DNA from: Trichomonas vaginalis G3
Taxonomy: Eukaryota; Parabasalia; Trichomonadida; Trichomonadidae
Length of the DNA: 64,000 bases
NCBI RefSeq assembly: GCF_026262505.1
Contig: NC_067205.1
Span: forward strand, 27,110,556-27,174,555
Direction: 5' to 3'
The notes beneath the pieces were generated by a model. It was given only the letters and a program-made list of their open reading frames with translations, had not been told where the DNA came from and ran no database searches. A program made the translations under genes and the position numbers. Shown here in pieces: positions 51,461 to 62,152 of the stretch. Each line of letters opens with the position of its first letter. The first letter of the stretch is position 1.

Positions 51461-51889
51461 CCAAGAAAATAATTTTTTTTGAAAATTTTTGTAGCATGAC
51501 TTAGGACTTTTGAAAAATCATCAAAAATCATATGGAAGGTTATATTTTTGAAACAAAAAACGATCTATGGCCGCAGACATGTGATATGATAATATTTTTA
51601 CAGGGCTACTTTTGAAATAATATTCCATTGTAAGAGTTAGTTAAAGATTAATACACTTCAGAAATTTGAATTATTACGAATTTTGAGAGAAAATTATGTC
51701 ATCTTTTGAATTTTTGGTGTTTTTAAGGTGCCACAATCATGATATTTCAATTCTAATCGAAATCATTCTAGTAGTTACATGATATAAAAACACATATTGT
51801 ATCATTTTTACTCTTCTAAGCTTCTAAAGACAAGATAATGATGATTTTCCATTTTACAATAATAAAAAGTGACATTTTTTAAATTTTCT
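51461..51889. other. Divergent promoter region
   Basis: Spacer between the multi-RRM gene and the YjbQ-family gene. AT-rich, no repeat. GACATTTTTTAAATTTTCT just before the second start is initiator-like but lacks the TCA. Confidence 0.45.
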
Positions 51890-52330
51890 ATGAAAACTGG
51901 TCAATTTAATGTTGTTCAGAAAGAAATTAATTTACCAGAAGTTACTCGAGGATGCCATATAATTACAAAAATTATTCTTCAAAGCCTCCCTGAACTTAAA
52001 AATTTCAAATTCGGAACTTTAAATATCTTCCTACAACACACAAGTGCATCACTTACAATTAACGAGAATGTTTGCTCAGATGTCAGATCAGATCTTGAAA
52101 ATTGGATGAATTCGGCAATTCCAGAAGGACCTCATTGGGAACACTCTGCCGAAGGTGCTGACGATATGCCAGCACACATCAAATCATCTGTCATGGGTGT
52201 CAGTCTCGATATTCCTATCAATAATGGTTCTCTTTGCCTAGGAAGATGGCAAGGAATTTACTTGAATGAGCACCGAGGATATGGTGGCTCAAGACATGTT
52301 GTACTTACTATAATGGGTACAATGAAGTAG
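51890..52330 (+). CDS. YjbQ/UPF0047 family protein
   Basis: 146 residues from the ATG at 51890 (an upstream in-frame GTG is not credible). The whole family signature is present: IFLQHTSASLTINEN, DVRSDLENW, HSAEGADDMPAHIKSS, then LGRWQGIYLNEHRG and SRHVVLTIMGT. The conserved His residues lie around a trimer interface and probably bind metal. A bacterial member is reported to show weak thiamine-phosphate-synthase activity, but the physiological role is unknown. It is widespread in bacteria and archaea and sporadic in eukaryotes. Confidence 0.93.
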   Translation: MKTGQFNVVQKEINLPEVTRGCHIITKIILQSLPELKNFKFGTLNIFLQHTSASLTINENVCSDVRSDLENWMNSAIPEGPHWEHSAEGADDMPAHIKSSVMGVSLDIPINNGSLCLGRWQGIYLNEHRGYGGSRHVVLTIMGTMK

Positions 52331-53072
52331 AATTACTCTTATATCTTATTTATATTTCAATAATTTTTTTTATATTTTAAAATATCTTTCCCCACCTAGC
52401 GAATTTTATATATTTCATGATACACACACATAATTCCTATATTATGGATGTTACATAATCAGGAAATGAAAATTTTATTTTTCTTCCTGATTTCTTGAAG
52501 TGAACATAGATCATTTCCACTTTATGAAGATGTTTATAATCTACTGAGTAAAGAAATATCGTAGTAGCTTAAAATAATCGATAGTATTTTTAAAATGAAA
52601 TTCTGAGTCTATTGAATAGTCAACAACTTCGAGGGAATATCCAATGACTGTACACAAAAATGTTGTTATCAACAAAAATGTCTTTAATGAAAAAGTTATC
52701 GTAATAGTTGTAAGTCAGAATTGTTCCAGCGATCATTAAGTGCATTAGCATCAAATAATACTTTATATGCGTCAAAATATTCATAAATTAAAGTATTATG
52801 GTCCAAATCACTTTTTTTTCTCTGATTCTCCACTTCGAAACTTAAAAATATAATGTGTAATTTTAAATAGAAGAAGAAATGTCAGGAACTTGATAAAATG
52901 ATATTTGATATTATTTTGTTGTTGATAAATATGAATAATAAAATTGTTTATTTTAATTAATGAATTAAATGAAAAATAAACAATAAATAATAAACAATAT
53001 TCATATGAAGAATAGATTGGAAATAAGAATATTGTTAGTTTTAATATAATTATGTTATCTGGTTAGATTATA
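52331..53072. other. Intergenic between convergent genes
   Basis: AT-rich spacer with several runs such as ATAATAAACAATAAA near 52920-53000. No gene was recognised. Confidence 0.45.
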
Positions 53073-54425
53073 TTACTTTGCTCCAATAGATTTTAGATAA
53101 TCTCTTACTTCACCTTTTGCAAGCGAGAGTGCAGTATATCCATCATCATTCTTTGCTTCTTTATCAGCTCCAACTGAGATAAGATATTTAACAACTTCAA
53201 GATAACCATAATATGATGCCCAAATGAGTGGAGTATATCCATTATTTTCTTTTGCTTCTTTATCAGCTCCAACTGAGATAAGATATTTAACAACTTCAAG
53301 ATAACCATAATATGATGCCCAAATGAGTGGAGTATATCCATTATTTTCTTTTGCTTCTTTATCAGCTCCAACTGAGATAAGATATTTAACAACTTCAAGA
53401 TGACCATTAATTGATGCATAATGCAGTGGAGTAGATCCATATTTAGACTTTGCTTCTTTATCAGCTCCAACTGAGATAAGATATTTAACAACTTCAAGAT
53501 GACCATTATCTGATGCAAAAATGAGTGGAGTATATCCATTATTTTCTTTTGCTTCTTTATCAGCTCCAACTGAGATAAGATATTTAACAACTTCAAGATA
53601 ACCATAATATGATGCCCAAATGAGTGGAGTATATCCATTATTTTCTTTTGCTTCTTTATCAGCTCCAACTGAGATAAGATATTTAACAACTTCAAGATAA
53701 CCATAATATGATGCCCAAATGAGTGGAGTATATCCATATTTAGACTTTGCTTCTTTATCACAGCCACATTCAATAAGTGATTTGACAAGATTAAGATTTC
53801 CTTTTTCACTTGCAACATGAAGTACATTCTTTCCATAATCTGTTGTCTTCTTCCAAAGTCCTTCTTCACAAGCCTTTGAAATAATTTCGCGATTTCCTTT
53901 AGAAGAAAGTTCTTCAAAGAATTGGTAAACACGATAAAAATCTTTGGTTTCTTTAAGTGATGAGATTTTGGTTAAAAATTCTCTAGAATAGTTGTGATCT
54001 TCATTAGTTCGAGTGACTGTAGTTTCTTTGGCAGAATTTTGTATTTGATTCTGTAATGTTTTTATTTCTGTTTGATGTTGTTTGATTTCTTCTTTAGAAT
54101 CACGCATATGTTTGTCGTTTTCATTGATGAAATCAATAATTCCATCAAATATATGGAATTTCATGTACTTTTTGACGAAGTTAAGAATTGAAACAACTTC
54201 TTCGATGTTTTGGATAGTAACATTTGCTTTTCGTGTACTGATATATAATTCTTTGGCATTAAGAGTTGATGAAGACTGTTTAAGAAGAGTAACGTACTCA
54301 TCGGCGGTTAAACGTGAATATTTCATGATTCTTTTGATCTCTATGATATCGAATGTATCAAAAAAGTTTTCGTTTTGAATATAATCACTGAGATGAGCAG
54401 CAATGTATTCGTGATTCAGATTCAT
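53073..54425 (-). CDS. Ankyrin-repeat protein with homogenised repeats
   Basis: 450 residues. Residues ~1-115 are a helical region (FFDTFDIIEIKRIMKYSRL), followed by a coiled coil (EEIKQHQTEIKTLQNQIQN), a linker (FYRVYQFFEELSSKGNR), and eight ankyrin repeats from about residue 195. The central repeats are almost identical (NGYTPLIWASYYGYLEVVKY). This layout is typical of a large trichomonad ankyrin family that is different from the DUF3447 group. Function unknown; likely protein binding. Confidence 0.85.
   Translation of the reverse strand: MNLNHEYIAAHLSDYIQNENFFDTFDIIEIKRIMKYSRLTADEYVTLLKQSSSTLNAKELYISTRKANVTIQNIEEVVSILNFVKKYMKFHIFDGIIDFINENDKHMRDSKEEIKQHQTEIKTLQNQIQNSAKETTVTRTNEDHNYSREFLTKISSLKETKDFYRVYQFFEELSSKGNREIISKACEEGLWKKTTDYGKNVLHVASEKGNLNLVKSLIECGCDKEAKSKYGYTPLIWASYYGYLEVVKYLISVGADKEAKENNGYTPLIWASYYGYLEVVKYLISVGADKEAKENNGYTPLIFASDNGHLEVVKYLISVGADKEAKSKYGSTPLHYASINGHLEVVKYLISVGADKEAKENNGYTPLIWASYYGYLEVVKYLISVGADKEAKENNGYTPLIWASYYGYLEVVKYLISVGADKEAKNDDGYTALSLAKGEVRDYLKSIGAK
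53130..53760. repeat. 99-bp ankyrin-coding tandem repeats
   Basis: Six full 99-bp units on the minus strand, four of them almost identical even at silent sites. This indicates very recent expansion or gene conversion within the array. Confidence 0.85.
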
Positions 54426-54934
54426 GGACTGATTCCTATAGAAAAACCGTTACTTTACAAAAAATCCGAAATTTTTTAAAAATCGAAATTTAGATTAAAA
54501 ATAATCTCATTGCTATACGTTTTATGAAAATATATCTATAAAATTTCATTTCAAAATGTTTAAAAATTCCAAATGAATTCTTCAACAATGACATATAAAT
54601 TATTGCAAAGCATTGAGTTTCCTTTATCAGAACCAGATGTTTTCGTCGATAATCATAGACTTTGAGTAATATTATTATTATTTCAATCGTCAGGCATAAA
54701 ACAAGCTAATGATCTGTTGATTCAAGTTTCATGAATAATAGCAATTTGATATGTCTGCAGACAATATCATTAAAACAATTCAAAATATGAACTAAACTAA
54801 GTTGAGCAACATATGAATTCATTTTTACTATAAGGCAAAGTTAGTCTATTTGCATATAATAAGCTTGCTTAAAGCTGTATATGACTCAGCCCCGACTTTT
54901 TTTATAGAATCTGACAAAAAAATAAAAATAAAAA
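54426..54934. other. Divergent promoter region, no gene seen
   Basis: AT-rich spacer of about 500 bp between divergent genes. A run of A residues (CTGACAAAAAAATAAAAATA) directly precedes the next ATG. Confidence 0.45.
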
Positions 54935-56296
54935 ATGAAAGAATTTGATGACCAAAATCACTTATTTTCAATTGCAATCGGTGATGATACAACAAACAAT
55001 ATTGAAATGATAATAGATTCATCAGATCATAATGGAAAATACGCTCCTTATTTTGGATTTGGCGTTTTATTTATTTTTTTATTAGCCATTGGCTTTATTC
55101 CAACATACACAACATCGTATACATCTACTACACATAAGAAAACAGCAGCTCAAAACAGTCTTCCGATAATTCCTATTGTATCCAAATTTAAGATTACTCG
55201 TCCAATGAACAATAACCTTCAAATATATATGAAGATACCAGGTTTAACCCAATTCAAGAAGATTTCTCTTTCATATACTTTTAATATTTCTTATAAATCT
55301 TATTATGAAAACCTTCAATGAGTGCATACAAGACACATATTTCCTTCTTTTTCGTCGAAAAAGAGCGATTTTATCCAGTTAATCTTTGTTGATAAAATTC
55401 TAGATTACTCAGAAATCGAGTTTGTCGGTAGTGTTTTCTAATACTCCCGAGATTAAAGAAATCGACATATATTATATGCATACGAAAACACATCTTTTAC
55501 ATTGCTTATGATCTGGATTCGGATAAATTTCCCAATAATTTTATTAATTCTTATTATTGTACGATTTTTCAAAACTGCTACCACAATAGAACAAAAAGCA
55601 TGCTCCCTACTGAATTTAGCTACAATTTTCTATGATCAGCCTTTATCAATTTTAAATTTTTACAAACCAACTCCTCTCACAGTTTACTTAGACATAATCT
55701 TTTCGGACATATATGGCCCAGTACTACTATTCTTTGTATCCATGTTCCTTATTTCTCGTACTTTCGATCAAAAGTTAACACAAACAATGATTTACCTTCC
55801 TTTCATCTATTTCGGTACAACATTCTTTCTTTCATCGATCAACTTTCTCGTGCACTATCCTTGCGATATCCCAGACCAGCTTGGTTCCTTGCTTTCGACT
55901 TAGAATATTTGAATACTTTTATTAGTTTTCATTTATTTTTGTCTTTTTTGTTATTATATGATTGTCAACATCCAACATTTTGCAGGAGACCCAGGTATTA
56001 GGTTATCCACATATAGAACTATTGTTTTGTTTGTTTCCATCGGAATTTCTATTTTTTCTGTTCTTCAGGCCGAGAATTCAGTCAGAGAGTCTTTGTTTTC
56101 AGGTATTTTCCAGTTCGGACTTGTGAACACTCTTTCCATTGTGATGGAGTACATGCATTCAAACAAAGAGGTGTTTCTTAAGGACATTTACGAAGAACCA
56201 ATGAATCTTGGAGAATTTTCTGATAATGCAATTGGTGAGGCCATCTCTTCTGACTTCTCAGATGAAGTATCTTATTCATCTGAACAATATGAATAG
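54935..56296 (+). pseudogene. TMEM181/Wntless-like membrane protein, copy 1, broken
   Basis: The N-terminal 128 codons are open (acidic start, first membrane segment YFGFGVLFIFLLAIGFIPTY, lumenal beta region), then a TGA at 55319-55321 interrupts the frame in the middle of the conserved protein. From 55326 on, the sequence duplicates the intact copy at 60704 onward but carries several small length differences that break the frame (extra T near 55434, extra AT near 55468, missing CGC near 55570, and more). The architecture, lumenal domain then seven membrane helices, is that of the TMEM181/GOST group of Golgi or ER membrane proteins. See the duplication finding for why the breaks may be artefacts. 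Confidence 0.65.
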
Positions 56297-56776
56297 AAAG
56301 TTATTATTCATTCTTTTTTTATTTATTTATTATTATTATTTCAAAATTATTTTCAAATTTTCAATTCCAAAAATTTTGAATATCAAAATAATCAAAAATC
56401 TTTTGCTTTGATTCTTTTCAAAAGTTTAAGGAAAAAGTAACGCATTAATTTCTAATTTTTCAATTTTTATTTTTATATGTTTGTTTGTTTGAATAAAATT
56501 ATGATGTATGATTTTTAAACGCAAGTATATATGTTCAACAATGATTTTTTTTTATAAAATCAGAAGAAATAAATTTGGAAATATTAGGCAGTCAACAAAA
56601 TTTAGTATTCAAAGTTAACATGATTTGGTGATGTATATTATCGATTGTGTTGACTTCCTGACTCTCAAATTATGAAATTTTACAGATTTTAATATATGAC
56701 TATGAATTAAATGATAAGTAACAAGCAAAAATCAGTATACAAAATATTTATATTCAGATTTATAATAAGTTTTTAA
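56297..56776. other. Intergenic within duplication, copy 1
   Basis: AT-rich spacer between convergent genes, virtually the same as 61672-62152. No gene is seen. Confidence 0.5.
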
Positions 56777-57499
56777 TCATATTGATTTGACTTCCTGTTT
56801 CTCGGTATCTGTATCATCCGTAACTTCGACAATTACTCTATTGATAACTGTTACCTTTGAATCCATATCCAAAATATAGGGTTGACGTGTACGAACCCTT
56901 GTAAATCTCTAAGTGTTTTTCATAACAGTAATCATATTCCCATTGATTGAAGATTAGTGTTCCTTTGGGATAGTTGTCGACTTTTGGAATATGTTTCCTT
57001 ATGTTTTTCAGTCCTCTTTGAACATCATCAAAGTCTTCTTTCAAATCGAGTAGGAAACCCTTCCCAATATTCTTTCTAAGCATTTTGATCGTATTTCGGA
57101 GTGAATTGAGCCATTCATATCTTACTGTTAGTCTTCCTGTGAATATGAGGAAAAAATATAGTGCTCTTCCGTATGATGAGAATCTCAAAGGGAAGAAGAA
57201 GTTCCAATGAGCTTCTCGATACATGCAATCAAGAACGAGAGGATTTGCTCCAGAATCATAATATAAAGCTGCATAATAGTGTAATTTAATTTCTTTTCCA
57301 TACGGATCTTCTTTATCACTCGTATAGTAGCAATCAAAATCTATTCTTTTTAATTCTAACATGTATTTTACAACTTTCCACGGAACTCTAATTTTTTTTC
57401 TTCTTTACTTCTAGGATCTGGAATGTATCTAAGCACAGAATCCTTGTTCATCTCCGATTCACCGAAATGAAACTTGTATTGGTCCTTCTTATAAGTCAT
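56777..57499 (-). pseudogene. Unknown protein, copy 1, two small indels
   Basis: Copy of the intact 62153-62878 gene. Relative to it, a T is missing in a T-run near 57403 and two bases are missing near 56898, breaking the frame at both ends while the centre (about 56840-57362) stays open. See copy 2 for the protein description. Confidence 0.65.
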
Positions 57500-58116
57500 T
57501 TAATACTTTTGTTTATCTGAAAAACTAAAATTATAAAAACCGCAAAATTGCTCACTGAAATTTTCAATTGCATTTATGTTATAATTTTTTCATAAATGCT
57601 TAGAGAAATTTATTTGAAACTACTTTTTATTATGTAAATCTGATCGTATTACAACATCTTTGAGGGGAAAAAATCTTTGGCATATTCAAATTTTATCGTT
57701 AAAATTCTTGGATTAATACAACTTTTACTTATTGTATTCATCAATTATAGTTCAAATATATCATAAAAATGTTCAATGCTATAATAAAGACTCTGGAATG
57801 TGAAATAATATAAGCTTATTGAACAAAAAATCATTCAACCAATAATTTTTTTTCACCGAGTACTAATATATTATGATGTTCATAGAATATTGGAATACTA
57901 TTCACTTCAAATTGATTTATGTATTGATCACTTAATTTTTTTATATAGACATATGCATATATGCATATATTCAGTGGAATTGATTATTAGGTGATAAAAA
58001 GTTTTATTCATGAAAATATTACGATTATAATATAATTTAGTTCGTTAAAATAAAATTTACATCTTTCCCCTAGGATTATGCTTCAAATAAATATTCCTAG
58101 CGATCAATATCCACTT
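57500..58116. other. Intergenic within duplication, copy 1
   Basis: AT-rich spacer of 617 bp, containing the palindromic phrase CATATGCATATATGCATATA (57951-57970). It is duplicated at 62879-63497. No gene is seen. Confidence 0.5.
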
Positions 58117-60147
58117 TTAATTTATATAGCTCGGCTTTCTAATGTGGACATTGAGCTTTAAATAACTCTTTGTTTTTAAGAAATCAATTAAATCAGCGTT
58201 ATTAATTGAAGTTGATAACCCAGGAATAGAAAAGATTATGTAGTCATCTTGAATGTTTTGTAATGATATAAAACGTCTCTTAGCTTCTCCAACAATTTTC
58301 TCTTTTGATGTATTTCTATCGCATTGGAAAGAAACAATGAAACCTTTATAGCACAACTCTATATCAATTTTTTCAGAGAGTTCGTGATTTTTAATTGCAT
58401 CAATTCTTAATTTGACTTCATCAAGAGCAGTTATTTTTGGCTTTTTTACAAGATAATCTTTAGATTTATCTTTGCCAAAAGTTTTGAGGAAATCATTAAT
58501 ATCTTCTGGTTCTTTTTGTTCTTCTTCACAAGATGATGACAATGAGTAATCTTTAGAATTCATTGATGATCCTTGAGCAACCAGGTTAGAATTAGGAGTT
58601 CCTGATTGATTCAGGAGTGTTTCAATATTGGAAGGAGAAGTTATTATTTTTTCGAATTCCTCTGGAGGAATTAATTCGGACTTTTCTTTGGATTCAAAGT
58701 GCGCCTTGATGTCGTCAATTCTAGAATCAATGAATAAGAGATAAAAATCGTTCATATCCGGGTATATAATTTGGAAAAATTCTGTGGCTGCTCCAGAATT
58801 AAAAAAGTTAGCTTTATTGCTATCACCTCCAAACAGTTGATTAGTAATGAATGCAACGCATTCACTTCTGGTCATATTGCTCAATTCAGTCTTTTGTAAA
58901 TTGATTTTTTGAACTTCATCTTTGTATTCACATTCGAATTTAATTAGTGGGATTTTACCATTCATAATTGGAAGGTGAATATCAGAGCCACATCTTGAAA
59001 GGAGAGCTAACATCAGGTTTGCAAAAACTGACTGATTTTTTTCCAAATGTTTCCAATTAAACTTCAATGCTTCATCTGAAAGGTGACTAGCGCGAATGAA
59101 AACTGTATCATCTTTAACTTCGAAAGGAAACTCTTTTTTAATGCTTGGATGAAACTCGAGCAATTCGCGATAAAGAGCTACATCAGAAAAGGATTTGTCT
59201 CTTTTGAAAACTGATATATTGAAACTTTGAATAGAATAATTGATGAGGAATTCATCACTCGCAATTAATGTGTCAGATGATAATATCATGCTCAATTCAT
59301 CCAACATGTTGATCAATTCAGTGTAATTTCCTTCATCAAAAATTTCTCGGAATAATTTTAAACCGTCGCTGATGGTAATAATGAAATCATCTTTCTCTTG
59401 TTTAGGAAAGTAATTCTCAGCAACATCTTTTAATTCTTTTTCGAGCTTTTTTCTAGCATCATCATCGAGGTCGTTTTCAATCAGATATTTCCTAACCTCT
59501 CTAATATAGTGCAAATCTTGATAAGCCTTTTCAAAGTAATCGATGACATTTGCCTTACTAGCTAATGCTCTTTCAGTCAGCATGATCCATGGTCCTACCA
59601 TCCTAAAAAATCTGCATGACGCCAACAATTTTTCGATAAAACTATCAAGACCTGCCTCTAAGAAATGTATTATGTGTCCATCTTCATGACCGAAAGAGAA
59701 AGCAGGTATGAATACGGCAGTAGATACACCATTTTCTACAAAAATGGGGAAACTTCTGAATTCAAGCAATTTTTCACTAAACTTGATTGTAGGAGGATTT
59801 TTGAAGGTCTTATCAAAGCAAAATTGAGTTCGTGCTCCTGAAATTTCAAAGTTAATTTTAATTTGTTTTTTGAGTATCAAATTAATGATTTTCATGCTTC
59901 GAACAATTTCAATTATTCGATTCTTGCCTTCGTTTGTGCAGCAAATCTCTATAAAAGCTAACGCTAAATCTTCAATTGTAAATTTTCTTACTTCTTTGCC
60001 AGGAGAGCTCTGAATTGGGCTTAATTTCTCAAATGTTGGAATTGAATCCTCTATTTTAGCCTTTTCATCTTTCTGAGATAGCCATATATTGCAAATATGT
60101 TTAATATCTTCTGTCAATTGAAGAGTTTCGATATTAAATGTTTCCAT
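58117..60147 (-). CDS. Large protein with possible HEDGH zinc site
   Basis: An intact 676-residue protein, family not recognised. Residues 101-160 include ARTQFCFDKTFKNPPTIKFS and FIPAFSFGHEDGHIIHFLEA; HEDGH (154-158) fits the HExxH zinc-protease motif, and TERALASKANVI (E192) lies at a distance suited to a third ligand in gluzincin-type enzymes. The middle is helical. After a Ser/Glu-rich linker (SLSSSCEEEQKEPEDINDF), the last ~90 residues (CYKGFIVSFQCDRNTSKEK) form an alpha/beta region that could be a ubiquitin-like fold. If active it would be a metallopeptidase distantly like family M91; this is inference from the motif. Confidence 0.6.
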   Translation of the reverse strand: METFNIETLQLTEDIKHICNIWLSQKDEKAKIEDSIPTFEKLSPIQSSPGKEVRKFTIEDLALAFIEICCTNEGKNRIIEIVRSMKIINLILKKQIKINFEISGARTQFCFDKTFKNPPTIKFSEKLLEFRSFPIFVENGVSTAVFIPAFSFGHEDGHIIHFLEAGLDSFIEKLLASCRFFRMVGPWIMLTERALASKANVIDYFEKAYQDLHYIREVRKYLIENDLDDDARKKLEKELKDVAENYFPKQEKDDFIITISDGLKLFREIFDEGNYTELINMLDELSMILSSDTLIASDEFLINYSIQSFNISVFKRDKSFSDVALYRELLEFHPSIKKEFPFEVKDDTVFIRASHLSDEALKFNWKHLEKNQSVFANLMLALLSRCGSDIHLPIMNGKIPLIKFECEYKDEVQKINLQKTELSNMTRSECVAFITNQLFGGDSNKANFFNSGAATEFFQIIYPDMNDFYLLFIDSRIDDIKAHFESKEKSELIPPEEFEKIITSPSNIETLLNQSGTPNSNLVAQGSSMNSKDYSLSSSCEEEQKEPEDINDFLKTFGKDKSKDYLVKKPKITALDEVKLRIDAIKNHELSEKIDIELCYKGFIVSFQCDRNTSKEKIVGEAKRRFISLQNIQDDYIIFSIPGLSTSINNADLIDFLKTKSYLKLNVHIRKPSYIN

Positions 60148-60493
60148 GACTTTTTTTCCGTGATTCCAGTAAGCTTTGCTATGGCCTCTGCGAATGTAGT
60201 TACTTGCTGCTGCATTATTTAATCTAAATAATTTTCAATTCAAATTTGATGCATTTTTTTCTATGAAAAATACATCTAATTAAAATATGTTTTAAAGCAT
60301 TGACTTACATTCACTATATGCATTATTTAATGATTCGATACATTTTACTTCTTAACTGCTTAATTTTAATTTTTCGATTATTTTTTCATGTCTTTTTTTC
60401 ACATTTAATAAACTTCTCTAAATGTATAGACAATAGTACACTAATTGAACACATTACTTCATAGGATTGTAAAATTCTGCCATTTTTTTTATC
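60148..60493. other. Divergent promoter region
   Basis: AT-rich 346-bp spacer between the minus-strand HEDGH gene and the plus-strand membrane-protein gene. No consensus initiator was found. Confidence 0.45.
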
Positions 60494-60703
60494 ATGAAAC
60501 GATCCTCATCTCAAGGTCCCACTGGTTTAAAAGGAGATAATTTTGATGAAGATGAGGCATTTGATTCTCTTGATGAACAATTACTTGATCTGACATTATC
60601 TCCAGTACCAAATTTTGAATTAATTCCTTTCAAAGCTTTAATTTCATCAATAAATTTTGTTGGTAATAGTACTCTTCAAATATGCATATTTACAGAATTT
60701 TAA
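60494..60703 (+). pseudogene. Alternative 5' part before TMEM181-like copy 2
   Basis: A 69-codon frame with an acidic N-terminus (DEDEAFDSLDEQLLDLTLSP) and SINFVGNSTLQICIFTEF at its end. It differs from the 5' part of copy 1 yet occupies the same place, overlapping the next frame by 22 bp. The closing LQIC phrase sits where copy 1 has LQIYMK. It is probably the 5' end of a paralogous gene, out of frame with the rest, or marks a recombination junction. Confidence 0.45.
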
Positions 60704-61671
60704 ATACAAGACACATATTTCCTTCTTTTTCGTCGAAAAAGAGCGATTTTATCCAGTTAATCTTTGTTGATAAAATTCTAGATTACTCAGAAATCGAGTT
60801 TGTCGGTAGTGTTTCTAATACTCCCGAGATTAAAGAAATCGACATATTATATGCATACGAAAACACATCTTTTACATTGCTTATGATCTGGATTCGGATA
60901 AATTTCCCAATAATTTTATTAATTCTTATTATTGTACGATTTTTCCGCAAAACTGCTACCACAATAGAACAAAAAGCATGCTCCCTACTGAATTTAGCTA
61001 CAATTTTCTATGATCAGCCTTTATCAATTTTAAATTTTTACAAACCAACTCCTCTCACAGTTTACTTAGACATAATCTTTTCGGACATATATGGCCCAGT
61101 ACTATTCTTTGTATCCATGTTCCTTATTTCTCGTACTTTCGATCAAAAGTTAACACAAACAATGATTTACCTTCCTTTCATCTATTTCGGTACAACATTC
61201 TTTCTTTCATCGATCAACTTTCTCGTGCACTATCCTTGCGATATCCCAGACCAGCTTGGTTCCCTTGCTTTCGACTTAGAATATTTGAATACTTTTATTA
61301 GTTTCATTTATTTTTGTCTTTTTTGTTATTATATGATTGTCAACATCCAACATTTTGCAGGAGACCCAGGTATTAGGTTATCCACATATAGAACTATTGT
61401 TTTGTTTGTTTCCATCGGAATTTCTATTTTTTCTGTTCTTCAGGCCGAGAATTCAGTCAGAGAGTCTTTGTTTTCAGGTATTTTCCAGTTCGGACTTGTG
61501 AACACTCTTTCCATTGTGATGGAGTACATGCATTCAAACAAAGAGGTGTTTCTTAAGGACATTTACGAAGAACCAATGAATCTTGGAGAATTTTCTGATA
61601 ATGCAATTGGTGAGGCCATCTCTTCTGACTTCTCAGATGAAGTATCTTATTCATCTGAACAATATGAATAG
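60682..61671 (+). CDS. TMEM181/Wntless-like membrane protein, copy 2
   Basis: An open frame of 329 residues. A lumenal beta-type region (PSFSSKKSDFIQLIFVDKIL) is followed by seven hydrophobic helices: LLMIWIRINFPIILLILIIV, LTVYLDIIFSDIYGPVLFFV, TMIYLPFIYFGTTFFLSSIN, FISFIYFCLFCYYMIVNI, YRTIVLFVSIGISIFSVL and others, with DQPLSILNFYKPTPL between the first two. An acidic tail ends the protein. This resembles the TMEM181/Wntless (GOST) seven-helix fold used in Golgi trafficking. The ATG at 60682 may not be the natural start, since the lumenal domain is truncated relative to copy 1. Confidence 0.65.
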   Translation: MHIYRILNTRHIFPSFSSKKSDFIQLIFVDKILDYSEIEFVGSVSNTPEIKEIDILYAYENTSFTLLMIWIRINFPIILLILIIVRFFRKTATTIEQKACSLLNLATIFYDQPLSILNFYKPTPLTVYLDIIFSDIYGPVLFFVSMFLISRTFDQKLTQTMIYLPFIYFGTTFFLSSINFLVHYPCDIPDQLGSLAFDLEYLNTFISFIYFCLFCYYMIVNIQHFAGDPGIRLSTYRTIVLFVSIGISIFSVLQAENSVRESLFSGIFQFGLVNTLSIVMEYMHSNKEVFLKDIYEEPMNLGEFSDNAIGEAISSDFSDEVSYSSEQYE

Positions 61672-62152
61672 AAAGTTATTATTCATTCTTTTTTTATTTA
61701 TTTATTATTATTATTTCAAAATTATTTTCAAATTTTCAATTCCAAAAATTTTGAATATCAAAATAATCAAAAATCTTTTGCTTTGATTCTTTTCAAAAGT
61801 TTAAGGAAAAAGTAACGCATTAATTTCTAATTTTTCAATTTTTATTTTTATATGTTTGTTTGTTTGAATAAAATTATGATGTATGATATTTTAAACGCAA
61901 GTATATATGTTCAACAATGATTTTTTTTTATAAAATCAGAAGAAATAAATTTGGAAATATTAGGCAGTCAACAAAATTTAGTATTCAAAGTTAACATGAT
62001 TTGGTGATGTATATTATCGATTGTGTTGACTTCCTGACTCTCAAATTATGAAATTTTACAGATTTTAATATATGACTATGAATTAAATGATAAGTAACAA
62101 GCAAAAATCAGTATACAAAATATTTATATTCAGATTTATAATAAGTTTTTAA
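61672..62152. other. Intergenic within duplication, copy 2
   Basis: Spacer between convergent genes, same as in copy 1. No gene is seen. Confidence 0.5.

Larger units (their letters stand above)
55326..58620 (+). repeat. Large direct duplication, copy 1
   Basis: At least 3.3 kb nearly identical to 60704-64000 (offset 5378-5381 bp). It includes the 3' four-fifths of the TMEM181-like gene, the unknown minus-strand gene, and the 3' end of the HEDGH protein gene. The second copy runs off the window. Confidence 0.95.

Noticed and set aside
53105-53932. 275-codon second minus-strand frame over the ankyrin gene
   Set aside because: Out-of-frame shadow: 99 bp is divisible by three, so one open repeat keeps another frame open throughout the array.
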